A stretch of DNA of 64,000 bases. It comes from Primula veris. Its lineage: Eukaryota > Streptophyta > Magnoliopsida > Ericales > Primulaceae. Location of the stretch: the NCBI GenBank assembly GCA_963682055.1, contig OY821744.1, forward strand, positions 2,547,001-2,611,000, given 5' to 3'. Shown piece after piece: positions 49,301-60,865 of this stretch (its first letter is position 1; the number at the start of each line of letters is the position of its first letter). The position numbers were made by a program, and so were the translations under genes. Below the pieces are notes generated by a model. The model saw only the letters and a program-made list of their open reading frames with translations, was not told the origin of the DNA and did no database searches.

Positions 49301-52300
49301 TAGCTGATTTAGATAGAAAAAAGCAAAAAACTTACATCGTCTTTCATAGTTTGTGGATCATGCACATTCATTTTGATGAAACCTGGATCTTTGCTGGGGT
49401 AAACAAATAAGTGAATATAAGAAACAACTACAAAGCAAGGGTGACATAAGAAAAAGGAACTAGTACTACAGCATTGAAGGGTGTCAACTAAAGTAAAGAG
49501 AAAACTGATAACGTATCAAGATGAAGACATTCAATTTCAATTTCGAGAAATAAGCAATGTATCAAATTCAATAGGAAAGATTACAAGCAAACAAAATACT
49601 TCACTGATAGTGTTATTCTTAAAGGTGAAGGTATAGTAGTATCTAATATAATAGGAGTAAATAACTAAAAAGCTATTCAGACTTTTTAAATAAACAGATG
49701 AAAATTAGTAGACAACTAACAATAACATGACTATAGTGTCAAAAATCAGCAACACAAAGCAATCACATCTAACAAAAAAATACGAAGACTTAACCAACCT
49801 TACCTAAGAAAGCAAGGACAAATGCAGTTGCTCATCAAGTCTCAAGAGATGAAAATCCAAAAATAAATCATTAACTACCATCTATAACCTTGTCCAAAAA
49901 GGATGAAAGCTAGTAAGAATGGTGAAAGCTGGAAAAATGGATGCGATGGCAATTGGGTTAACAAAACTACGATGGTCTAAAAATGGAGTTGCTCTAACAA
50001 AAAGGATTCCTCGTTGGAACTGTAAGTTTGCTCATAAAGCAGCTTAAATCTAACTCACTATGGCACCCTTCTATATATAACATGAAATAGAATAAAAGAG
50101 AGAGTGAAAATTAAACAGGAAGGAAAAAGTCAACAACAGAGGAAACATACAATTTAACAAATAAAAGGGAAGACATTGTTCATACAGCAAAAAGTTAGCA
50201 TACCTGCTACACTTGTAGAACAAAACCAATCCAGCCGTAGCTGATATCACACCCGACCAGCAGAAAAGGGAAAAACTAGCACTCAAACTTGGCAAATTTG
50301 ACGCTGAAGATCAAAGAAGAATATATTTCGGTAAAAAAACAAGAAAATAACTTAATTTTCTATTTATTTCTGTGACAGAGAAGTTACGAATCACGATGAC
50401 TATGAAAATTTAAGGAGGTACCTAAAATGACTGAGTGGATAAATGTCACGAGTAACAGAAATATGGCACACCAAAGAATCGGAGCAAGTCCTAATTTAGA
50501 AAGGCGCCCAAAGCGACTATTGGGATCCCAACGTTTGTCAAGCAAACTCCTAGCATTTCCCTGCCAGTTCATATTTGTAATTGGTATATATTTATAAAGA
50601 TATAGAAGCTGAAGTGCAATAAATAATATATACGTTCCTGTTTATTTCAATAATAAAAATAGCAACTGAAGTTCCTCCTTTCATTTCAACTATATTTAGC
50701 ACTTCTCAGATTACTTAATATTGGCTCACAGCTCAATAGCAATTTAAGTTTTAGCGTCGTTCCAATCGCTGAAATAGGAATTTCCAAGCATGTACATAGT
50801 AGAAATTAATATTTTTTCAAAAAATTAGGATGCGAGCGGACAATGTATTTATATCATGTCCAATTAGTGGCGGGACTTAATTGCTCACATGGGAAAAGAA
50901 AGAGAAGAGGTTAAGCCAAAAAATAGGTGCAACTTCTCAAGTTAAATTCAGAGGGGTAGTTTGTGCAATTAATGAAAGAATCTCAACTTTATAATGCAAA
51001 ATGTATTTCTTGGTGGAGTAGTATGTCCTAGTATAAGTAAGACGGGGTTATCATAGTATAAAAATATAGGTTATCCATTGTTAAGGGCATGAAAGAATGA
51101 CCCAATTTTACCTTCTTCTAACTCCCAGTATTTGTACTTTTGATTTTGTAGATAAAAGTACATAGATTTATGTAAAAAGTTTCCCTAATATGGTACTTTA
51201 CTGTTCTTATTTCAGTTTGTGTGACTGAATTGCTCAACTGAACCCATAAACCAACTAAGTTCCTCAAAAAGTAGCCCATCAGGAAAGGTTGATCTTCTCC
51301 TAGAAAACCCTAAGCAGCTGATTAACAACGCAACCCCTTCAAGTTTTAATAATATTTTTGCGACCATAAAGTGAGGAAATGAGAAATTTATCACCTAAGC
51401 AGCAGATATACGAGCTGATTAATTATAAGTGACTTAATGTAAACCTTCTTCTAAAGAATTACTCTTCAAGAGGCAATAGAGATTACAACCCATAGATAGC
51501 TATCCATCTCAAGAAGCAATAAAGTAATATAAAAAAAAACTATAAATGGTCAAGAAGTACCTACAAGGAAAAATGCGACTTGTCTATGATTTTTATCAGA
51601 TGCAAGTTGGGCAGGGGTAAATCCGGTATTGTCCGTTACAATCAAATCTTCTTTTTTTCCTGCCTGAACCAATACCGTACATGCTTCTAGATTCCCCCTA
51701 ATAGCAGCCCAATGTAAAGGGGTACAACCTAAAATTACGGAAGAAAAACAAAATTAAGAAAACCCAATGTTAATAAAGTTCAGAATTGACGTCACTAAGA
51801 TAACCTTCAAAATAACCACCAGAGGGGATTACCTTCTTTGTCCTGGCGTCCCCTGTAAGCATCCATAAATAGTAGAAGACGTATACAATCTGCAAATCCT
51901 TTGTATGCAGCCCTACATTTTCAATAGCAACCACGTTTACTGCAAAGTATGGTATTATGTTCAGGAGGATATAAAGACCCTTTCCAAGTATAAGGGGTGT
52001 CTGTCTTGCTTTTCAAAGAATGAACAAATGACAAACAAGATTATGTTGAAACATTTTGTTTTCGTAATTCAATATAGGATGCAGAATTTAAAAGTACCAA
52101 TGTAAAGGGGCTCTTCCGTCATTATCAGGAACATCAGGATCAGCATTCCATTTTGAGACCATTTGATATAGAAAGGCTGTCTGGCCATATTGTGCAGCAA
52201 CATGTGTTGTCTATTTTCAGAAGAAAAAAAAAATCAACTAAAAGAATAAAGCTGTTAAGGTTTGACTAGGAAAAAGAGAGAGACGGACAAGCTACGTGAA

Positions 52301-55300
52301 GAAAAATAGTTTTGAAAATTAATAGGGACTTTTTCAGTTTCAACCCCATACAGGGGCGGACTCCTATATGACCAAGGGGTTGCCAAAAATGCCCTTGATG
52401 GTGTTGGATATTACATGCATTGGTTGTGAAAATGTATGTCTTTACATGTTGGCGACTCCAAAAATCCTTCATACAAATCTCTATGGAAAACTTTTCTACT
52501 TCAAAACTTGCTCGCCACATTGTTTATAATTTTTCCCCAAGAAAAAGTGGACTGATATATATTTTCCTCTTTAAATCTATTTGCGCATCTTGTTATTTCT
52601 GGGGTCTAATTCTATATAAAAAAAAAACTTTACTTTACACATCGCAAATATTTTTTTTTGTATACTTTTATAAATAATGAAGCAAACTTGTTTATAAACA
52701 ATTGTGTACATATACTTATAAACATTTTCATGATAAACAATTGCGTACATCTAATAATTAAACATTTTCATGATTTGAAGATTAGGTTCAATTTTATGAC
52801 TAAATACATTTTATAAGTTAGTCAAAAAACTATTAACTGATTTGGTTCTGATAATAATTTGGCCTTTTACGATTTTCACTTTTCCTATCATTTTGTATTT
52901 TTTTCAACTAGTTTTGAACTGAAATTTGTTATGCCTTAACTTAAGAAAGTTTTTATAATTGTCTGATTATCTGTTTATAAATATAAATTTACATACATAC
53001 ATATATATATACACACACACACATATTAAAATATATATTTAGTTTTTAAATTTGAAAGTGCTTAGAAACCCCATGATCCAACTCCCCCCCCCCCCCCCGG
53101 CCCTCATGGAACCCATTTTACAAAGAAGGGACTGAAATGTAATCTTTTCAAATAAAATTCCAGTCCTCATGGGGTATGTGAGGTGTAGAAACGTCAGGGT
53201 GCATATCATCACTCATAAAAAAGGAACAAACTTGCAACCCTCTACAAGTAGCACCATCAGTAAATAGCGCACAGGCAAACAAAAGTTTTAAATTTTTTTT
53301 GCATCCAGCATTCTCGCAAAGTAATAACAAACCATAACCCATTTCTTTTAACAAAATATTAGTCAGTGACAGTTATAGAACTAATTCTAAACAATCATTG
53401 CCTACAGAAAGAGGTGGCCTTGAAAACTTGAACTGGAATTTTAATCCAAATATAGCAACAAAAAAAGATTATCTCGAGCTGAAATATACCTGATAACCAT
53501 ACATATCGGCAGCATTGACTCGAGCACCTTCTTGAAGTAAAAGTTCAGCAACCTTTGTTGCACCTCGTACTGCACTCCAGTGTAAAGCTGTTTGCCCGGT
53601 ATGATCAACAGCGTGTACATCCCCTCCATGCTGTCATAAAACGAGTTATTGACACTTTTAGCAATAAGAATAAGAAAAACAGGTAACAGTTCCCTTTATT
53701 TTGATATACAAAATTTATGTGTAAAAGTTTATGTGTCCAATGAAGGAAGAACAGATCGTGACAAGGGACCGACGTTAAATTTACAGCTTCGGTTGAGTTT
53801 ATTATTAATCAAATTTCGGGCTTATGCTATTACACTCCAATTAAGCTCAACACAACGCATACATTATATACAGACGTATACATACCAAGACTATGTATCA
53901 ACTATCAAGATGATATTATTTTTCCTAGATATAAAGTTCATGTCTTCCATATTAACCAATCTGGACCTTTCGGTTTATGCTATTTCAGTCTCTCTAACAA
54001 AAGTCAACACAAACACCAAATTCATATATATCACACCCATATATACATACATATTACATATACCTCAAGAAAATAGTGGGCAGCGGCAGTACGTTTTAAG
54101 CGCAGCCCAAAAGCTGAGTAACCGAGGCTGTCGGGTTTGGGTACTAAAAAGGCTGAGTTTAATCTAGACAGAATAAGCTAAGATGTTAAGCAGGGTGAAC
54201 CCTTATTTTATAAAACCAGTCTCAAAAGAAGTCGTTTTTTTTTTTAAATCTAAGGTCAAAGAAGCCTATAGAGTAGTGCTTTTCTGTAATTTGTGCTTAT
54301 TTTTTCTTATTAGCCAATTTGGGCATTTGGGTTTTTAGTTTATACTAATTTACTTTCTCTTCAACTACATACATTTTATATACACACGTACATGACCTAT
54401 GCATAAAGATGCTATATTTTTCTATGTATTCTGCTCAATTCTTTCTCATTAACCAATTAAGGCATTTGGATTTATGCTATTATACTCCAATTAAGTTCAA
54501 CCAAGGGAGGAGCTAGAAGGGGGAGTGGCACAACCACCCCCATATTACTAAAAACCCTACTAAGCGGCATATGTTTTACACTTATTTTAAAAAAAATAGT
54601 GGATTAGCACCTACCATTCTCGACTCCCATCTCCGCCACCGAGGTCTACACAAACATAAAATACATACAATCCGGAACTGAACAAGGAACTTTAAAGAGG
54701 AGGGGCTGAAATGCTAATATTTTAAGATTTTTAATCCAAATACATAGAAAAAAATTATTTACTCATCATTTTTGGTCAAAATGGGGCCCGAGTCCCCCGA
54801 GTGTCTCGGGCTAGTTCCTTCACTGCATACAATACATACATATACAGAGGAGGGGCTGAAACACTACTTTTGGTAAAAAGGGGGCTTATTACTTTTTCAA
54901 AAATTTAATCGAAACACATAGAAAAATTTAAATTTTCATCATTTTTTGTCAAAATAAAGCTGAAGTCCACGGAATGTCTCCAGTTAGTTCCTTCATTGCA
55001 CAAAATACATACATTCATCGACTTTTTTTTTATCAGAATCGGGCGGGTCCGAATGTCTCCAGCTAGTTCCTTCACTGAATACAATATATAATCAAAATAC
55101 ATAGAAAAAAATCCAAAATTTCACCATTTCGTATCAAAATGGGACCCGAGTCCTTCGAGTATTTTCCAACTAGTTCCTTCACTACACACACACACACACA
55201 CACACACACATTCACACACATACGTAAACAAGTATATATATATATATATATATATAAATTGACACCTCTAGGATGTATCTGGCAGCGGCGGACCGGTTAT

Positions 55301-55529
55301 TAAGCGCGGCCCACTGGAGAGCGGAGTATCCGAGAGCGTCAGGCTCGGAAACCGAACACCCTTCTCTCTCTACAAGCCGTTGCAGCTTCTCCATGTCACC
55401 GTACGCCGCTGCGGTGTACACGTCGTCCCTTTGGCTGTCATCCTCCTCCTCCGTCGCCGCCTTAGCCGAATCGATCGGAGATTGCTGACGTGGCTCCGCC
55501 TCCTCCACCACCTCGATCTCCGACGTCAT
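46322..55529 (-). CDS. TIP1: ankyrin-repeat DHHC protein S-acyltransferase, TIP1/PAT24 type, 13 exons
   Basis: Minus-strand exons: 55529-55266, 53630-53490, 52210-52098, 51912-51833, 51728-51565, 50560-50422, 50303-50204, 49393-49336, 49194-49117, 48846-48748, 48380-48302, 47379-47231, 46735-46322. All junctions are GT-AG and in phase; total 625 aa (Arabidopsis TIP1 is about 620). It adds palmitate to cysteines of target proteins; Arabidopsis TIP1 loss shortens root hairs and disturbs cell growth. Seen: acidic N-terminus, ankyrin repeats over residues of about 50-250 ([37 protein letters not shown]), membrane segments at about 280-300 and 308-330, a Cys-rich domain with HCSTCDRC and DHHC at 400-403, two more membrane segments at about 413-438 and 462-484, a TTNE motif (TTxE type), [11 protein letters not shown], and a His/Asn-rich tail ending in repeated Gly-Leu. 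No defect is seen. Intron 1 (1.6 kb) contains a degenerate copy of the exon 1 end. Confidence 0.96.
52620..53140. other. AT-rich intron 2 segment with poly(C) run
   Basis: Intron 2 of the S-acyltransferase gene. It holds short dinucleotide runs (AT/AC near 53000-53020) and an unusual run of about 16 C at about 53083-53098 followed by GGCCCTCATGGA. The nearby AAAGAAGGGACTGAAATG resembles the repeats in intron 1. No exon is recognised. Confidence 0.6.
54064..54140 (-). pseudogene. degenerate copy of TIP1 exon 1 end inside intron 1
   Basis: On the minus strand this reads [19 protein letters not shown] then HYFLE, followed directly by GTATATG. It aligns with the end of exon 1 ([20 protein letters not shown] then ARYILE, then GTGTCA). 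Two small deletions total six bases, so the frame is regained. The conserved Trp of the ankyrin repeat is lost. The copy keeps the splice donor position but starts mid-exon. The nearest upstream AG (in TTTTTAG) would join it to exon 1 out of frame and hit a stop. It therefore looks like a partial duplication, not a working alternative exon. Confidence 0.8.
54680..55185. repeat. degenerate local repeats in TIP1 intron 1
   Basis: Four diverged units share GTCAAAATGGGGCCCGAGTC-like sequence, then a GTCT(C)C block, then CTAGTTCCTTCACTGCA-like sequence and ACAATACATA (ends near 54835, 55010, 55085 and 55190). GAGGAGGGGCTGAAA also recurs (near 54697 and 54848). They suggest repeated slippage or unequal exchange in this intron. 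Confidence 0.7.
55184..55256. repeat. (CA)n and (TA)n microsatellites at the exon 1 border
   Basis: CA repeats at about 55184-55210 and TA repeats at about 55232-55256 lie 10-80 bp into intron 1 from the exon 1 donor. They are a likely polymorphic site. Confidence 0.9.
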
Positions 55530-55680
55530 TTCTCTATATCTATCTCTCTCTTCGATCGGAGACTCGTTTATTTGGTTTGGTTTTGTTTTTTTTATGGGGT
55601 TTTGTGGGAAAGATGAGAGATAAATAGATATAGCTATAGAGAGAGATAGAGAGAGAAGGACGTTGACAATTGTTATATTT
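55530..55680 (-). promoter_or_regulatory. 5' leader and promoter-proximal region of the TIP1-type gene
   Basis: On the minus strand the sequence upstream of the ATG is a long pyrimidine-rich tract (TCTCTCTAT and CTCTCTC blocks at about 55620-55660). Such tracts are common around plant transcription starts and leaders. The exact start site cannot be placed. Confidence 0.45.
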
Positions 55681-55719
55681 GGGTTAATTACAAAATGATA
55701 ATTATATTTAACTAAATTA

Positions 55720-55893
55720 CCTCCGTCCGTCGTTTATAACATGTATTAAAATTGTCCAAATGATATAATTTAATATTTGAATTATATGATTAATTTTTGA
55801 AAAAATTTCATTCCGAAAATTTTGATACAAGTTATTGACCGGTCAAAATTACACGTACTTTCGTAATAAACAATTAATTTAGAACGGATGGAG
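55720..55893. mobile_element. Stowaway-like MITE, copy D (internally deleted)
   Basis: TA on both sides (55718-55719, 55894-55895). It begins CCTCCGTCCGTCGTTTATAA and ends AATTTAGAACGGATGGAG. At 174 bp it is about 60 bp shorter than the other copies because much of the left arm (the ACGAAATTACGTG block) is absent. The right arm with GGTCAAAATTACACGTACTT is complete. It lies about 190 bp upstream of the TIP1 start codon. Confidence 0.8.
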
Positions 55894-55911
55894 TAGTAAA
55901 TAATTAATTAA

Positions 55912-57530
55912 GGGTTCGTTTGGTAACATGTATTTTGAACTCATTGTTTGGTTTCTGATTTTAAAATTGAGTGGGTGTTTGGACTCTCATATTATATATA
56001 TTTTATAAATATTTTTTAGCCGTAAAAAGGTGAAAAATAAAAATTCTCGAATATTGGGTGAATTTTCAAGACAATTTTTTTTATTGTGATTTTCTACCAA
56101 ATAATTTGATGTCAAACATACCCTAATGGTACATAATTAATTAAGGGTTCGTTTGGTAACATGTATTTTTAGCTGATTGTTTGGTTTTTGATTTTAAAAT
56201 TATGTGAGTGTTTGAACGGTCATATTATATATATTATATAAACAATTTTTAGTCGTAAAAAGCTAAAAAGCTAAAAAAATTAAAAAATCTGAATATTGGG
56301 TGATTTTCAAAACAATTTTTTTTTATTCTGATTTTCTACCAAATAATTTGATGATAAACATATGCTAATGGTACATAATTAATTAAGGGTTCGTTTGGTA
56401 ACATGTATTTTTATCCGATTGTTTGGTTTTTTATTTTAAAATTATACGAGTGTTTGGACGGTCATATTATATACTTCCTCCGTTCCCAATTAATTGTTCA
56501 TTACAAAATTACTTGTAATTTTGACCGGCCAATAACTTGTATCAAAATAGTCGGAATAAAAATTTTCAAAAGTTAATCATATAGTTCAAACATTAAATTA
56601 TATGATTTAGTTTTGAAAATTTTCATTTCGACAATTATGATACATGTTATAAGCCGGTCAAAATTGCACGTAATTTCGTAGAGGACAATTAATTAGGAAC
56701 GGAGTGGGTATATTTTATAAACATTTTTTAGTCGTAAAAAGCTAAAAAAAATCAAAATTCTGAATATTGGGTGATTTTCAAAATAATTTTTTTATTATGA
56801 TTTTCTACCAAATAATTTGATGACAAACATAGGTTAATGGTACATAATTAATTAATGGTTCGTTTGGTAACATGTATTTTTAGCTTATTGTTTTTTTTTT
56901 TTTTTTTAAATTATGTGAGTGTTTGGACGGTCATATTATATATATTTTATAAACAATTTTTAGCCGTAAAAAGCTAAAAAATCAAAAAGATGAATATTTG
57001 GTGATTTTCAAAACAAATTTTTTATTCTGATTTTCTACCAAATAATTTGTTGTCAAACATAACCTAATGGTACATAATTAATTAAGGGTTCGTTTGGTAA
57101 CATGTATTTTTAGCTGATTCTTTGTTTTTTGATTTTAAAATTATGTGGGTGTTTGGACGGTCATATTATATATATTTTATAAAAAGTTTTTAGCCGTAAA
57201 AAGCTAAAAAATCAAAATTCTGAATATTGGGTGAATTTTCAAAACAAATTTGTTTATTCTGATTTTCTACCGAATAATTTGATGCCAAACATACCCTAAT
57301 GGTACATAATTAATTAAGGGTACGTTTGGTAACATGTATTTTTAGCTGATTCTTTGGTTTTTAATTTTAAAATTATGTAAGTGTTTGAACGGTCATATTA
57401 TATATATTTTATAAACAATTTTTAGCCGTAAAAAGCTAAAAAAATCAAAAATCTGAATATTGGGTGATTTTCGAAACAATTTTTTTATTCTGATTTTCTA
57501 CCAAATTGTTTGATGCCAAACATAGCCTAA
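55912..57530. repeat. six-copy tandem array of a Tourist-like element
   Basis: Units begin GGTTCGTTTGGTAACATGTA (last unit: GGTACGTTT) at 55912, 56146, 56388, 56857, 57087 and 57319, a period of about 232 bp. Each unit ends ...CCAAACATA(C/G)CC, then TAATGGTACATAATTAATTAA before the next. GGGTTCGTTTGG and its inverted partner CCAAACATACCC form terminal repeats flanked by TAA, typical of Tourist/PIF-Harbinger miniature elements. Unit 3 is about 235 bp longer because a Stowaway element inserted into it. No coding content. Confidence 0.9.
56474..56708. mobile_element. Stowaway-like MITE, copy E, nested in the tandem array
   Basis: 235 bp, TA target duplication (56472-56473 and 56709-56710). It begins CTTCCTCCGTTCCCAATTAA and ends AATTAGGAACGGAGTGGG. 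It interrupts the block that reads TCATATTATATATATTTTAT in the other array units, so the empty site is visible in the neighbouring copies. Its arms are nearly perfect reverse complements. Confidence 0.93.
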
Positions 57531-59180
57531 AGTTTTTTTTTTTTTTTGGATAAACTTACCAATTACCATAGTTGTCGTGCCAGAAAACGAAAGCGATAAA
57601 TGAAACCATAAACGTGAAAAGGTAAAAAGAATAAAACTTAATTCTTTTCGGGTAAGTTAAAAAAAAATCTAAAATTTACACTTAAAGTAACGAAAAACAT
57701 GAAACAGGAAGCGTGAAATATGATTTATTAAAGTGAAAACGATTTCTGGTAACTATGGAACTAAGAGACGGGGGCATCTCCGGTTTGGTTATGTTCGGGT
57801 TTTGAAGGATCACTGTTTTAAACCATGGAATCGAAATTGTTACAATTGAAACTAATTTGACCAAGAAGATAGATAAATCAAATTACGGTTGTCATTTGTT
57901 TGATACACCTTTCGCACACGTTATATACAAGTACAATGAAATAATTCCTGATTTAATTTTGTCACTATTCTCAAGCAATTATCAGGTTTTTGTGTTTATT
58001 TCTATTGTCATTAAATCTCTAAGCATACGTTATAATAATGATAGTAATCTTTTGCGAGATAGCCTTAATTTCTTACCGTATAAAATGTGAGTTTTTGTAT
58101 GATCAGTGAGTAAATTTTCTTTATAAACTAGAAAAGCGTTCATACAAACTGATAATTAATTTGAAACACGGTCCATCGACATGCTAATAGTTTTATAACT
58201 CGGAATGATAATGAACGATCATTACTAACCCTACCAGGGTTGAAATCAACATTAAAACCTTTTTTTTAGTGAAAGACCTCCATTTTATTTATAGAAAGTA
58301 AAAAAGTTTGATGCATGGGTCATGCTCACATGCTAGCATACTGCATATCCGTCAAAAAAAACCCATCTAAATATGATACAAACCAATAATAAAATACAAA
58401 TTACAATCAGAAGACCCTACATATATATTAGAGGACAAAAACAAAGCTGGTGATGATCTAAAAAAACACTTCGACCTCGACATAAACAACATATTTGAGT
58501 CTAATATTCCAAATCACCATTAAATTAAGCCTTAAGCATTTTAGCTTGTGAGTTGTATATTGAAGAACTTGTGGTTCACATTGATAAATATGTGATTTAA
58601 ATCATGAGAGGCTGCTATTAGAAGTCAAATTTGACATGATAATTAAAGAAGTTGACTTATGAATTGGGTGGTTCATTGACCTCCTATGAGAAAAAAATAT
58701 AAGTGTATTTTTCAACTATAGTATATAACTTTTTTTGTGTTTTAGTTTGTAGCAAACGCGTATTTTATCTTTGACAAAAACCAAATTTCGGCTGTTCAAA
58801 TGTCATTCATTTGGAGGAACCGAAACTTTTTTCTGAAACTTCAATTTGGAGTATTTAAAGTAAAGCATACAGAACACTGGCGGAATCTGAATTATTTTCA
58901 TCGTAATTATGAAGGTGTTGAAAAGCGAAAACCGAAAAAAATAAAAATGCATGGTTGAAAGGTTATTTTTCTCGATATAAGGAGTGCTAGAGACTATAGA
59001 TTAGAGTCACGTGTGTTCATATTGAGATACATTTTTTGTCGAAAGTCTAGAAACGAGGCCGGGAAATAGCTGTCTAAAGGGAGAAATTGGCGATTTATCG
59101 CAAACTCTTCTTCTCCACTGATCGCTAGGGCAAATCTGATAGCAGATGGTTAGTTAAAATGTGGCGTCTTTATAAATTCA

Positions 59181-59892
59181 GCATAATATGAATACAGTCT
59201 GAGACTCGTACTTTGGAAAACAAAGTCGTATTTCCGATGTCAAACTCGTTGTTCTGAAATCAAGCTCGTACTTCTGAAGTACGAGCCTTGACTTTTCTGG
59301 ATTCCATGATGCTATCTCGTTACGTTTATTAACGAGTACGTTTTGCAAATTACATCTCTGCTTCCAGATTTGACAACAATTTTTCGTTTACATATTCGCT
59401 ATTTACTGCTATTTGACAATACTTTTTTGATCAAAAGTATCGGATCATTATTTTCTGTAAAGAGATAAGTTGACTTATATATTATAACAGAAAAAAAAAA
59501 AACACAATAACACACACTTTGGTAATTTGTTGTTAGATTGTTTGTGTGTTTCTAGCAATTAGGTAGATAAGTTTGCTTATTTTAAAACCGCTATACTATA
59601 ATGCAAAATAACACTAAAAAAGAAGAAAATGTTTTGAAGTGTACTAGCTAAATTCTTAAGCAGCTTAGAAAAAAAAAATTGAGCTCAAATAATGACCAGT
59701 AAAATCTCTCCAATATAATTTGTGTGTCTCGCTGCGAAATGCAGTAAATAGCAAAAAACTCAACATTTTCAGAAAAACAAAACCTCGTACTTCAGAAGTA
59801 CGAGATTGATTTCAAAACAACGAGTTTGACTTCGAAAGTATGATTTTTTTTCCCTTCAAAGTACGAGTTTCAAAGTATATTCCCATTATGTT
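59181..59892. mobile_element. foldback element with internal 21-bp palindromes
   Basis: The left arm (59181-59409) and right arm (59741-59892) are reverse complements with indels: GACTCGTACTTTGGA pairs with CAAAGTACGAGTTTC, CTCGTTGTTCTGAAATCAA with TTGATTTCAAAACAACGAG, and GCTATTTACTGC with GCAGTAAATAGC. Each arm holds a 21-bp palindrome with 10-bp half CTCGTACTTC around one central base (59265-59285 and 59784-59804). The left arm carries extra sequence of about 80 bp. No transposase frame. Confidence 0.78.
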
Positions 59893-59936
59893 GACCGCCG
59901 GTCCCTAATTAAAATTGGACACGAAAACAATCTATT
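59532..59936. repeat. direct repeat, distal copy upstream of the BAHD gene
   Basis: About 405 bp starting GTTAGATTGTTTGTGTGTTT and ending AAAATTGGACACGAAAACAA then TCTATT. It is repeated with about 80-85% identity by eye at 60866-61262. The segment overlaps the right arm of the foldback element. Confidence 0.82.
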
Positions 59937-60865
59937 CATTCCATTGAGTATTCCCCGCCTCACACCTCCACTACTTCAACAACAAAGAACCTATTAATAA
60001 CCCACCCTCCAAATCTCAACGCATTGGTACCAAATAAGTATACTACCTAAAATCCGCGTTTTTAAGACTAAAGAGTCGGACAGAAATAACCCCTTTACAT
60101 GCGAAATTATAAAAGATCTCCTTTAAGATCAAGCAATTCCATCGAATTAATTATGATTGTAAGTGTAATAGCATCTACTATACCAGGAATACCAATGAAG
60201 CCGATTATTACAATTGATCAGGATACCCTTTTTTAACTTCTAAAGTCTATTTCTTATTAGTTCAAGATCGCTCTCACTAATGGGAATCAAATAATTAGTA
60301 GATCTATTCCGTCCAAAACGGGAATGGGTTGCGGGACCTAAAACAAAAAAATATGCGGACGTCGTGGGCATACTATGTGTAATTATTATAATGGTATAAG
60401 AAACAATTTTACAAAAAAAAACATTAAAAAAAAGTAAAATTTTCAAAAAATTTATGAAATACTTCAAATATGAGGTTATAAGTATGAATGTGATATGTTT
60501 CGACTATATAAAAAAAGCTAATTAAAAAACAATTACTAAAAAAAATGTACACTTATTTTTATTTTGGGGACATATTTGGTATTTTGTAATAATAAAAATT
60601 TAAAGGAAGCCAAGTAAATAAAATGAAGTGAGGCTTACAAATAAATACATAACAACCGACTTAATTACAAAACTCACATGTGTACTTATTTACAATTAGT
60701 TATATATACTTATTTACAATTAAATGCATATGTCATAAAAAATAACAAAATATACAAAAAAAATTAAAAAAATTTAAAAAAATTAAAATAATTTTTTTGT
60801 ACATAGTATCAAATAAAATTAGACATACATGATTAAACATGATTAGATATACAAGATTGGACATG

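Noticed and set aside
53148..53354. Minus-strand 68-aa frame in TIP1 intron 2 as a possible extra exon
   Set aside because: The flanking exons already join in phase to a full-length protein, and this frame has no ankyrin features.
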